A DNA stretch of 10,026 nt from Gammaproteobacteria bacterium. GTDB taxonomy: Bacteria > Pseudomonadota > Gammaproteobacteria > SZUA-229. The notes below the pieces were generated by a model that did not search any database, was not told the DNA's origin, and saw only the letters and a program-made list of their open reading frames with translations. Below are positions 1-6,159 of the stretch, piece by piece (positions within the stretch are counted from its first letter, which is position 1; the number at the start of each line of letters is the position of its first letter). The stretch spans positions 1 to 10,026 of the forward strand of contig DROB01000436.1 in assembly GCA_011321985.1 (NCBI GenBank), read 5' to 3'. Made by a program: the position numbers and the translations under genes.

Positions 1-783
1 CGCGGCAATGTGGTGCAGGCTCAGTCGCAACTGAGTACCACGCAGGCCAAGTGGTACGAGGCACGCATCACGCGAGCCAAACTGGAACATTCTATCGCCA
101 CACTGATCGGTAAGGCGCCCGCAGATTTTTCACTCGACAGCGCACCTATCGATGTGCAGGTTCCTGAAGTGCCACTGGTATTACCTGCTACGCTGCTGAA
201 GCGTCGCCCGGATATCGCTGCCGCCGAACGACGCATGGCAGCCGCCAGCGCACAGATCGGTGTCGCCGAAGCAGAAGCTTATCCCGCACTCAATCTTTTT
301 GCAGGTGCCAGCATCCGGAAGGGACTGCTGGGTGGAGCGAAAGTCAATGCACCGTTATACGCGGGAGGTGCTATACAGGCCAGAGGTGCCGAAGCTTCAG
401 CCGCTTACACTGAAGTCGTCGCCAACTACCGACAGACCGTGCTCGACAGTTTTCGTGAAGTGGAAGATGACCTGATCACACTTCAACACCTCGACAAAGC
501 CTCTGAGGCAATGACCGAAGCGGTAAAAGCATCACGCGAGACAGTCAAGATCATGAAAAACCAGTATCATGCAGGTATCATCAATTATCAGTCTATCGTC
601 ATCGCACAGGCGACCTCACTCGCCGATGAACGTGGCGCACTGGACGTGCTCAGTCGTCGCCTGGTCGCAAACGTGGATCTGATCAAGGCTCTCGGAGGGG
701 GCTGGGATGCCGCCATGCTAGAGCCTGAGGAGGAGCAACAGGCCGTCGTCGGGAACTCGGAGGTCAAAAATACAGACGAGTAA
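1..783 (+). CDS. RND efflux outer-membrane channel, NodT/OprM family (3' part)
   Basis: This is the C-terminal ~260 residues of a TolC-like outer membrane factor, the trimeric exit duct of an RND tripartite efflux pump. The frame is open to the left edge, so the start lies outside; the family is usually about 450-490 aa, so roughly the first 45% is missing. The family signature LLKRRPDIAAAERRMAAA, then QIGVAEAEAYPALNL, then NAPLYAGG and finally DSFREVEDDL are all visible and mark the second TolC-like repeat. The segment between YPALNL and NAPLY looks shorter than in OprM-type relatives as I remember them, suggesting a trimmed beta-hairpin. The last ~20 residues (EPEEEQQ...) are acidic and probably a disordered tail. 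An adaptor and an RND pump would be expected upstream. The stop is 8 bp from the converging PAP2 gene. The family is clear; the pump's substrate is not. Confidence 0.9.
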   Translation, partial: RGNVVQAQSQLSTTQAKWYEARITRAKLEHSIATLIGKAPADFSLDSAPIDVQVPEVPLVLPATLLKRRPDIAAAERRMAAASAQIGVAEAEAYPALNLFAGASIRKGLLGGAKVNAPLYAGGAIQARGAEASAAYTEVVANYRQTVLDSFREVEDDLITLQHLDKASEAMTEAVKASRETVKIMKNQYHAGIINYQSIVIAQATSLADERGALDVLSRRLVANVDLIKALGGGWDAAMLEPEEEQQAVVGNSEVKNTDE

Positions 784-791
784 GCTGAGAC

Positions 792-1340
792 TCACCAACG
801 TAACGTTAGCTCTACCCCACCTCCTTTGCTGTCTAGCCACGGATTCAATTGCACTGTGTCATCGAATGCATCAGTAAACAACCAGCCACTGATGGTGCCG
901 ATAGCCGCACCAGCGACCACATCATGCCAGAAGTGCTTCCTGGCAGCCACGCGTGCGCTGGCAGTAAAGGTAGCCAGGGCATACGCTGGCACTCCTGTCT
1001 GCCAGCCATAACGTCGATACAGTGTCGTCGCCGAAGCAAAAGCATTCGCTGCGTGTCCCGATGGGAAGCTGTTTTTATCACTGTTGTCCGGGCGCTCCTC
1101 GCTGACCAGTGCCTTGCCCAGGAGAGCCACGCCCTCAGCAGAACCGATACTGTAGGCCGCCTGACGAAAACCCTGCCAGTCATCACGTGTCACCGGAAGT
1201 ATCAATGCTGTACCCATCAAGGTAAAAACGCTGACATCGCTGATATCGGCCCAGGTACTATTGCTGATCGCATTGACCGACGGACTGACACCCGACACCA
1301 GTAAAAACATAACAGGTAGATAACGAAATGTCATAGTCAT
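792..1340 (-). CDS. Secreted PAP2-family phosphatase
   Basis: A small (182 aa) type-2 phosphatidic acid phosphatase. Members hydrolyse phosphomonoesters or pyrophosphates of lipids such as PA, PGP, undecaprenyl-PP or lipid A. All three signature motifs are present: KX6RP (K76...R83-P84), PSGH (93-96) and a variant SRX5HX3D reading A129-R130...H136...D140, with the catalytic histidine kept. The first ~24 residues look like a signal peptide ending near VNA, and there are fewer hydrophobic segments than in six-TM PAP2 enzymes. The C-terminus ends in VELTLRW, a beta-like strand with a terminal aromatic, which hints at a periplasmic or outer-membrane location. Two in-frame ATGs exist, at 1340 and 1334. 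The GAGG ribosome site is 2 nt from the first and 8 nt from the second, so 1334 is the likelier start. The substrate cannot be assigned. Confidence 0.88.
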   Translation of the reverse strand: MTMTFRYLPVMFLLVSGVSPSVNAISNSTWADISDVSVFTLMGTALILPVTRDDWQGFRQAAYSIGSAEGVALLGKALVSEERPDNSDKNSFPSGHAANAFASATTLYRRYGWQTGVPAYALATFTASARVAARKHFWHDVVAGAAIGTISGWLFTDAFDDTVQLNPWLDSKGGGVELTLRW

Positions 1341-1381
1341 ATCCTCATAGCAATTAAAAAGAGAATCCGGTGCACTTCCTG

Positions 1382-1410
1382 TCTATAGTGTATTCTTAAC
1401 ACCTTAAGAA
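1382..1410 (-). promoter_or_regulatory. Putative promoter of the secreted PAP2 gene
   Basis: Reading on the minus strand there is TATAGA (1387-1382) as a -10 box and TTCTTA (1410-1405) as a weak -35 box, 17 nt apart. This would give a leader of about 35-40 nt before the ATG at 1334/1340. The -35 half overlaps the dyad at 1393-1410, so a regulator could act here. The -35 match is only 3 of 6, so the call is tentative. Confidence 0.4.
1393..1410. repeat. Perfect dyad TTCTTAA-CACC-TTAAGAA, possible operator
   Basis: A perfect 7-bp inverted repeat with a 4-nt spacer lies in the 174-bp gap between two divergent PAP2 genes. It can also be read as two direct CTTAA copies 8 bp apart (1395-1399 and 1403-1407). 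CTTAA-type direct repeats are known from PmrA-class response-regulator boxes, but those have an 11-bp period, so this is not a standard PmrA box. Position over a -35 region favours an operator; a small RNA hairpin is also possible. Confidence 0.45.
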
Positions 1411-1514
1411 AATCTGAAACAGGATCATCAAACTCGAAATCTTATCGACCTGCTAATTAACATCCTTTCAGATACTCTATGTGACAACTTTAACAGGTAT
1501 TTCAACGATACTTT

Positions 1515-2198
1515 ATGAAAACGAATGACGAATACCGGCTTCGCCTGTGGTGGCTGTTGCTGATATTGCTTATCACCAGTACCTTCGGTCTTGTACTGGC
1601 CCACTACGGTCCGGCCAGTTTTGACGGCCCCTTGCTGTTATGGTTTCGGGTCAACGGTGATACCGGTCTGCTGGCAGGTCCTCAGTGGATGGCCAGTTTC
1701 TGGTCTGGCCTGAGTGGCTTAGGTGATAAAACACCCCGGATCGTGATATCAGTTCTGGCCCTGTTCGCGTTATTGTTACTGCGCCGCTGGCACGCTGCTC
1801 TGTTCATCGCAGGGGTGCTGATCAGCGGCACCCTGCTGACAGCGATCCTCAAACATGGCATAGCCCGACCCAGACCACAACTGGTCTCCCATCTGGATCA
1901 TATCAGTTCACAGAGTTTCCCCAGCGGGCATACCCTGACCAGCACACTATTCTATCTGACGCTGGCGTGGCTACTCGCGCCTTTATTGTCACGACGGATT
2001 TCACGCCTGTTCCTATATACACTGGCTATCATCCTGTCACTGGCGATCGGCGTATCACGCATTGCACTGGGCGTGCACTGGCCAAGTGATGTACTCGCCA
2101 GTTGGGTTATCGCTACCACCTGGTTATGCCTGTGGGTGTTACTGGCTAACCATTTCTGGCCTGAGGCACTGAAGGATCAGACCTCTGATCGTTTATAA
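1515..2198 (+). CDS. Integral-membrane PAP2-family phosphatase
   Basis: A 227-residue PAP2 phosphatase with the multi-TM layout of PgpB/BacA-independent undecaprenyl-PP phosphatases. Visible motifs are KX6RP (K113...R120-P121), SFPSGH (residues 134-139) and SRX5HX3D (S181-R182...H188...D192), all intact. Hydrophobic stretches at about 12-28, 75-90, 95-112, 143-158, 166-182 and 194-211 suit six membrane spans with the active site on the periplasmic face. A lipid pyrophosphate or phosphate is the likely substrate (undecaprenyl-PP, PGP or a PA-like lipid); the sequence alone does not choose. The ATG at 1515 has no good ribosome site close by. It diverges from the secreted PAP2 gene, and its last 22 bp overlap the 3' end of the converging kinase gene. 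The two PAP2 proteins are too different to be a recent duplication. Confidence 0.92.
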   Translation: MKTNDEYRLRLWWLLLILLITSTFGLVLAHYGPASFDGPLLLWFRVNGDTGLLAGPQWMASFWSGLSGLGDKTPRIVISVLALFALLLLRRWHAALFIAGVLISGTLLTAILKHGIARPRPQLVSHLDHISSQSFPSGHTLTSTLFYLTLAWLLAPLLSRRISRLFLYTLAIILSLAIGVSRIALGVHWPSDVLASWVIATTWLCLWVLLANHFWPEALKDQTSDRL

Positions 2199-2905
2199 CC
2201 GCGTTCAGTTAAAGTGCGTGTCACAGCCTCTTTAGCTGCGGCCACGACCTCGGGTAATGGCTGGTTAGTATCAATTTCAGCGATGGGCGCACCATTGAAA
2301 GTCAGCTGTGGTGTAATCTCTACTTTCTTCCTAAGGGCTTCACGACGATGATCCGGTTTGCGTGCACAGGCTGTATCCAGATCGACATTAAGCCGTAGTA
2401 CCAGGTCTGGTTTAAAACTGGTCATCCATTCGAACGCCGCCTGCTCTCGTTTAGCCAGCCAACGGATGAAAAAATTGCCTTCCGCAGACACAGACAGTGC
2501 AGGACCATCATAGGCACGCGGAAATTCAAGTTGTGGAAAACGATCGGTAATAATGATCAAACCCTGTTGTCGTAATGCCAGCATCCGCCGAAACCGCCGC
2601 ATGCGCCGTAGCGTAAAGGCATACATCACCAATGAAGGGAAAAAACCGGGGGTCTTGTTTTTGGCGTGAGAATTATTGACAGAAACCACCTTGCGATTAA
2701 TCAGACGCTCGAACCACTTGCCTATCAGCGGTAACTCAGATAACCAGCGACCGATGTTACCGGCCTGTTTTCCCAGATGCGCAGCAGCAGCAGGACCATA
2801 ACCTCTTACCCATTCCAGAACCTGTTCACTGACCGTGGATTTCCCGGAACCATCACAACCGATAACAGCGATTAATGGGGCCAGTTCAGAAGAAGCGTTC
2901 GCCAT
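2177..2905 (-). CDS. Thymidylate-kinase-like P-loop kinase, paralogue A
   Basis: A 242-aa P-loop NTPase of the nucleoside/nucleotide-kinase superfamily. Walker A is GCDGSGKST (16-24). A DRFPQLEFP segment (121-129) stands where dTMP kinases have DR(Y/H) followed by their dTMP-binding serines and AYQ; that nucleotide-binding extension is absent, so it is not housekeeping Tmk. A basic ARKPDH segment (181-186) followed by LRKK resembles a lid. Two paralogues lie nearby (3970-4695 and 4894-5613) and share these motifs, but this copy differs more: F replaces Y in DRYPQ, and small indels are needed for alignment. Its ATG overlaps the stop of the methyltransferase gene by one base (TGATG), so the two are translationally coupled. 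Its 3' end overlaps the converging PAP2 gene by 22 bp. Phosphoryl transfer from ATP is well supported; the acceptor is unknown. Confidence 0.85.
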   Translation of the reverse strand: MANASSELAPLIAVIGCDGSGKSTVSEQVLEWVRGYGPAAAAHLGKQAGNIGRWLSELPLIGKWFERLINRKVVSVNNSHAKNKTPGFFPSLVMYAFTLRRMRRFRRMLALRQQGLIIITDRFPQLEFPRAYDGPALSVSAEGNFFIRWLAKREQAAFEWMTSFKPDLVLRLNVDLDTACARKPDHRREALRKKVEITPQLTFNGAPIAEIDTNQPLPEVVAAAKEAVTRTLTERGYKRSEV

Positions 2906-3648
2906 CAGGAGATTCCGTCATAAGTCTTGGTAAAGTTTCGCAGTATCCGGCTTATGATGAAAGCCACCAGTGCCACTGCCCAGATGTAGTACCACACCGG
3001 ATTTTCTGGCAACTGACTGAGATCAAACCCACGGCGTGCCAGATCGCACAGGACGATTACGGTAAACAGTGAAAATATTTTTTTCTCCTCACGATAGATA
3101 CAACGGCGCATCCAGAAGGGATATTTAGGCTTAACCCAACCATGCAGACGGGGAATCAGGAACGGCACATCCTTTGCCCATTTGGCATGTGCTTCTTTGC
3201 CAAACTCTTTATATAAAAACTCTTCCTCGTAGATCGAGATGCGCTCGTAAATCAGTATCGATATCAGGAAGGTCAACGCACCATATACCCAGCTACCCGA
3301 TAGCATCGCGATACCGGTAAAGTTAAGAATGCGACCGAGATACAACGGATTTCTCACCAGTGAGTAGGGGCCGGTAGTATTCAGTTCAGATGCGATAGCC
3401 GCCACCTTGGTAACACCCGAGGTGCCCAGAGCCGCATGACCACTGGTAAAGATACGGACCAGCGCCCCGGAAAATGCAACTCCAAGCGAAGCCCAGAACC
3501 ACACCTGGTTAGCCGTGTCAGAGGTAAATGGTCCGAGCGTGCCCTGAAAATACGCGACCACCACGCTGATGACGATTACGATATCCAGATATTTGCCACG
3601 CACTTTGAACAGGGCTTCACCGCTGCGCACGAGTTCTTGCTGATACAT
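2905..3648 (-). CDS. PEMT/ICMT-like integral-membrane methyltransferase
   Basis: A 247-aa membrane protein of the phospholipid methyltransferase / isoprenylcysteine carboxyl methyltransferase superfamily. These enzymes use SAM to methylate lipid-embedded acceptors. The family core is GPYSLVRNPLYLGRIL (93-108; RNPxYxG motif) followed by the acidic YEEEFLYKEFG segment (140-150) and VPFLIPRL (161-168). Hydrophobic spans occur at about 22-35, 48-66, 110-135, 190-203 and 218-236. The last ~75 residues, with an additional two spans, extend beyond the minimal PEMT domain. A ribosome site AGGAG lies 11 nt before the ATG and an extended -10 promoter about 100 nt upstream, so this gene probably heads a two-gene operon with kinase A. 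Methyltransferase activity is a family-level inference; the acceptor (lipid head group, isoprenoid or other) is unknown. Confidence 0.85.
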   Translation of the reverse strand: MYQQELVRSGEALFKVRGKYLDIVIVISVVVAYFQGTLGPFTSDTANQVWFWASLGVAFSGALVRIFTSGHAALGTSGVTKVAAIASELNTTGPYSLVRNPLYLGRILNFTGIAMLSGSWVYGALTFLISILIYERISIYEEEFLYKEFGKEAHAKWAKDVPFLIPRLHGWVKPKYPFWMRRCIYREEKKIFSLFTVIVLCDLARRGFDLSQLPENPVWYYIWAVALVAFIISRILRNFTKTYDGIS

Positions 3649-3969
3649 ATATTATTGCTCCTGGGAATTGATGGGAGAATGTTAATGAGAGGATGCGACA
3701 TCTCGCAATCCGAACCAGGCCAACCAAATAGGCCGAGCAGGTAAAACCGCGGATTATATCACACCGTTAAATCATTGGAATACACACTGACAGGAAGTTT
3801 AATGGAAGCCGCTCAAGCCAGAATCACCCTTGAAACCAGGATACCCGTGTACCGGTTCGGTAAGATGATAACCAATCCCGAATAAGCGACACAACCTTTT
3901 CAACCATTGTATGTACACCAGAATTTATCGTAAACTGCCCGCCCATTTCAATATATCTGGTCATCCGCC
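3649..3969. other. Divergent intergenic region (321 bp)
   Basis: This gap separates the methyltransferase-kinase A operon (minus) from kinase B (plus). It holds a clear minus-strand extended -10 box at 3753-3758 and a small perfect dyad TACCG-GTT-CGGTA near 3850-3863. I see no convincing plus-strand promoter and no credible gene; short open frames entering here have no ribosome site and no protein-like features. Confidence 0.6.
3753..3758 (-). promoter_or_regulatory. Extended -10 promoter box of the methyltransferase-kinase A operon
   Basis: On the minus strand the sequence reads TGATATAAT: a consensus TATAAT hexamer with the TGn extension. The best -35 candidate (TTCCAA, 16 nt upstream) is poor, which is normal for an extended -10 promoter. 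Transcription would start near 3746, giving a ~98-nt leader. Confidence 0.6.
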
Positions 3970-4695
3970 GTGAAGCGTTCATCCTCATCCCTCCCGCATC
4001 AACTCCTGCCACGCGTTATCGCTGTAATCGGTTGTGACGGCTCAGGCAAGTCCACGCTGACCGATGATCTGATCAAACACCTGAGCGACAGGGAGCCGGT
4101 CGAATGGCTTTATCTCGGGCAGTCCTCAGGCTATATCGCCGAGCGGATTAAAAACCTGCCGATAATCGGCCCACCGTTCGGACGTTTTCTGGTTCGCAAG
4201 GCTGAACGAGTTAATACCAGGGACGATACTCCACCGGGTACCGCCACTACGATCGTGATCTATCTGCTGTCCAGGTGGCGTGCTCATAAATTCCGCCGCA
4301 TGTTATCGATGACACGTCACGGCGTGCTGGTGATCACCGATCGCTACCCGCAGGCTGAAGTACCCGGCTTCAAATTCGATGGTACCGGCCTGGGTGCGAT
4401 AAACACCGAGAGCTGGCTAGCGCGCAAACTTGCCGCTCGCGAGCAGAAGCTATATGAATGGATGGCAGGCCATGTCCCAGCTCTGGTTATCCGGCTCAAT
4501 ATCGATGCGGACACGGCCCATGCACGCAAACCAGACCATAAATTATCCACACTACGCGACAAAGTTGCTGTCATCCCGAAGCTGCACTTCAATGATGCCA
4601 ATATCCTCGACCTCGATGGTCGCGATCCTTATGAACAGGTACTCGATAGCGCCTTGCATGCAATCGACACTGTAATCAAGACAGGCCCGAGTTGA
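3970..4695 (+). CDS. Thymidylate-kinase-like P-loop kinase, paralogue B
   Basis: A 241-aa paralogue of kinases A and C. Walker A GCDGSGKST lies at 21-29, DRYPQAEVPG at 124-133 and the basic ARKPDH lid-like segment at 185-190. From residue 16 to 236 it aligns to kinase C without a gap; my hand count gives about 124 identities in 221 positions (~56%), so the pair arose by duplication. Like the others it lacks the dTMP-binding serine/AYQ motif of Tmk. The start is GTG at 3970, the only usable start between the in-frame stop at 3931-3933 and the P-loop. No Shine-Dalgarno is visible, so expression may be low or leaderless. A 5' extension of about 15 residues before the first beta-strand matches the lengths in A and C. 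The substrate is unknown; a sugar, nucleoside or lipid alcohol is possible. Confidence 0.85.
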   Translation: MKRSSSSLPHQLLPRVIAVIGCDGSGKSTLTDDLIKHLSDREPVEWLYLGQSSGYIAERIKNLPIIGPPFGRFLVRKAERVNTRDDTPPGTATTIVIYLLSRWRAHKFRRMLSMTRHGVLVITDRYPQAEVPGFKFDGTGLGAINTESWLARKLAAREQKLYEWMAGHVPALVIRLNIDADTAHARKPDHKLSTLRDKVAVIPKLHFNDANILDLDGRDPYEQVLDSALHAIDTVIKTGPS

Positions 4696-4827
4696 AAACC
4701 TGTTTACCTTTTTGCCATTCGTGGTTACCTGGGTAATCTATCTCTTCCATCAATAAATGTTAATAAAAGCATGCCTTTATGAAAAGGTATTTCAAACACA
4801 TTGTGCAACTACCTCCCGGATGCAGGA

Positions 4828-4856
4828 TTAACTTTTTGCCACCAATATGGTATCTT
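4828..4856 (+). promoter_or_regulatory. Putative promoter of kinase C
   Basis: TTAACT (4828-4833, 4 of 6 to the -35 consensus), a 17-nt spacer, then TATCTT (4851-4856, 4 of 6) preceded by TGG, an extended -10 element. Transcription would begin near 4863, leaving a ~30-nt leader to the ATG at 4894. This supports the ATG at 4894 over the upstream TTG at 4801, which would lie before the promoter. Confidence 0.5.
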
Positions 4857-4893
4857 TTGCGAAATTTGTCATCACCCTCTGGCTGAATCCACC

Positions 4894-5613
4894 ATGTCTG
4901 AACCCACTACTCACAGCAATGAGTCGAATGCGCTACTTACTGGTGTCATCGCCGTCGTTGGTTGTGACGGTACCGGTAAATCAACATTGTCTGCTGACCT
5001 GCTGACCAATCTGCGTGACAGGGGTCCCGCTGAACGGCGCTATCTCGGTCTGGTATCGGGCGAGACAGGAGATAAGATCAAAAACTTGCCCCTTATCGGT
5101 GTTGGACTTGAGCGCTACCTCGCGGCCAAGGCAACGCGAGCACAAGACATGAAAAAGAAATTACCCGGCACCGGTACTGCGATAATCATGCACCTGCTTT
5201 CACTGTGGCGCGCCGCACATCTGCGCCGGGTAATGCGTCTATCACGAAAAGGGGTGAAGGTGATCGCTGACCGTTACCCACAGGCGGAGATTCCAGGCTT
5301 TCATTACGATGGTCCGGGCATCACTGCCAGCCACACTGATAACTGGTTGCTACGCAAACTCGCATCACGCGAGCAAACACTGTACCAATGGATGGCAAAA
5401 CAGAAACCCGCACTGGTCATCCGCCTCAACCTCGATGCCGAGATCGCACACGCACGCAAACCCGATCATGACATCGCCGAGTTACGTGACAAAAGCCTGG
5501 TGATGCCGCGACTGGATTTCAATGGCGCACACATCCACGATATCGATGCCAGTAAGCCATATCCGGAAGTGCTGGCATCAGCGATGCAGGCGATCAGTCA
5601 GTCCATCCATTAA
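4894..5613 (+). CDS. Thymidylate-kinase-like P-loop kinase, paralogue C
   Basis: A 239-aa kinase of the same local family. Walker A GCDGTGKST is at 23-31, DRYPQAEIPG at 126-135, WLLRKLASREQTLYQWM at 151-167 and ARKPDH at 187-192. The open frame extends back to a TTG at 4801, but the extra 31 residues have no counterpart in paralogues A and B, and a promoter lies inside that stretch, so the ATG at 4894 is preferred; the resulting length agrees with its relatives (239 against 241 and 242). It follows kinase B on the same strand after 198 bp with its own likely promoter, so it need not be in one operon with B. Retention of all catalytic motifs in three divergent copies suggests each is functional, possibly on different acceptors. 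Function beyond ATP-dependent phosphorylation is not assignable. Confidence 0.85.
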   Translation: MSEPTTHSNESNALLTGVIAVVGCDGTGKSTLSADLLTNLRDRGPAERRYLGLVSGETGDKIKNLPLIGVGLERYLAAKATRAQDMKKKLPGTGTAIIMHLLSLWRAAHLRRVMRLSRKGVKVIADRYPQAEIPGFHYDGPGITASHTDNWLLRKLASREQTLYQWMAKQKPALVIRLNLDAEIAHARKPDHDIAELRDKSLVMPRLDFNGAHIHDIDASKPYPEVLASAMQAISQSIH

Positions 5614-5645
5614 ATCCTGTAACGGGGATATTCTTTTGCCATAGA

Positions 5646-5689
5646 GTGAAAAATTTTTTTCTGACGGTCAAAGGCTTAAATTTTTTCAC
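5646..5689 (+). terminator. Possible terminator or A/T-arm inverted repeat after kinase C
   Basis: GTGAAAAA (5646-5653) pairs with TTTTTCAC (5682-5689), and three further T/A pairs are possible with one bulge. It begins 32 bp after the kinase C stop. The stem is A/T-rich with a long loop, so it is not a classical rho-independent terminator, although the T run at 5654-5660 and the location fit 3'-end formation. Confidence 0.35.
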
Positions 5690-5839
5690 AAGTAAATGTG
5701 AATAAAAAATAATGACTGATGGCGGCTCTAATATGTAACAGCTTGAACCTGATCGTACAGACACTGCCTGCACAGCCAAAACCACTCTTTGCTCAATAGA
5801 CAGCTACCGGCCATAAGCGGGCATACGGAAAAACATTTT

Positions 5840-5875
5840 TTTGTCGCGAAGGACGTGCCCGAGCGAAGCGACAAA
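5840..5875. repeat. Inverted repeat TTTGTCGC / GCGACAAA
   Basis: A perfect 8-bp stem (5840-5847 with 5868-5875) encloses a 20-nt G/C-rich loop containing GAGCGAAGCG. The left arm follows a T run and the right arm is followed by ATATTT. It is outside any gene. It could be a dispersed palindromic element or a structured RNA end; one copy alone cannot decide. Confidence 0.4.
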
Positions 5876-5995
5876 TATTTCTAAATCTTTCAACGTCCGT
5901 TCTGCGTCGGTAACGGTCTTTCAATTTTGTACAACAACGATCAGTTCAAGTTCGAACTGGTATACCTGATGTAATCGTATATTTCCTGTACAGGC

Positions 5996-6024
5996 AATCG
6001 CGGTTTACAAACCACTCCTACGGG
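5996..6024. repeat. REP-like palindromic element (degenerate)
   Basis: The stretch TCGCGGTTTACAAACC followed by ACTCCTACGGG has the layout of REP elements common in Pseudomonas and related gammaproteobacteria (GTCGCGG, short hairpin, CCGCTCCTAC). The hairpin here is GGTTT-AC-AAACC. The similarity is from memory of the REP consensus, and this copy differs at several positions. Confidence 0.4.
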
Positions 6025-6063
6025 CAAGAACACATCACCTTATCCTCTCACTGGACACTTACT

Positions 6064-6069
6064 TATAAT
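6064..6069 (+). promoter_or_regulatory. Putative -10 box upstream of the dioxygenase gene
   Basis: A perfect TATAAT lies about 90 bp before the ATG at 6160. The best -35 candidate is TTATCC with an 18-nt spacer, a weak match. It is the only consensus -10 in this gap reading toward the gene. Confidence 0.4.
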
Positions 6070-6159
6070 CCTGCGTGCTCAAAAAAAATTGAACTCATAA
6101 CTACCTGCCGAGTCACAACTGTCAGTTTGTCACTTTACCCAGATTAGATATTTTCGAAT

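Larger units (their letters stand above)
5614..6159. other. Non-coding, A+T-richer region with several inverted repeats (546 bp)
   Basis: No credible gene is seen on either strand here. The stretch holds an A/T-arm inverted repeat right after kinase C (5646-5689), an 8-bp stem around a 20-nt loop (5840-5875), the 10-bp palindromes AGTTCGAACT (5949-5958) and CCTGTACAGG (5985-5994), a REP-like hairpin (5996-6024) and a TATAAT box (6064-6069) ahead of the dioxygenase gene. Its looser composition and unrelated small repeats look like an old junction between two gene blocks. Confidence 0.6.

Noticed and set aside
849..1304. A 151-codon open frame on the plus strand, antisense to the secreted PAP2 gene
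   Set aside because: It lies wholly inside a gene with intact PAP2 motifs on the other strand, its translation is rich in R, S, C and H with no recognisable domain, and no ribosome site precedes it.
3824..4012. A 62-codon minus-strand open frame crossing the start of kinase B
   Set aside because: It overlaps a real gene start, has no ribosome site or domain, and stops within the intergenic region.
4725..4745. Hairpin GGTTACC/GGTAATC after kinase B as a terminator
   Set aside because: The stem is short with almost no loop and is not followed by a T run.
4801..4893. N-terminal extension of kinase C from a TTG start
   Set aside because: The 31 extra residues are Cys/His-rich, have no counterpart in the two paralogues, and contain a plausible promoter at 4828-4856; the ATG at 4894 gives the family length.
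2177..5613. The three P-loop kinases as housekeeping dTMP kinase (tmk)
   Set aside because: The Walker A and DR(Y/F) positions fit the superfamily, but the dTMP-binding serine/AYQ segment after DR is replaced by PQ-x-E-x-P, and three local copies are not expected for an essential single-copy gene.
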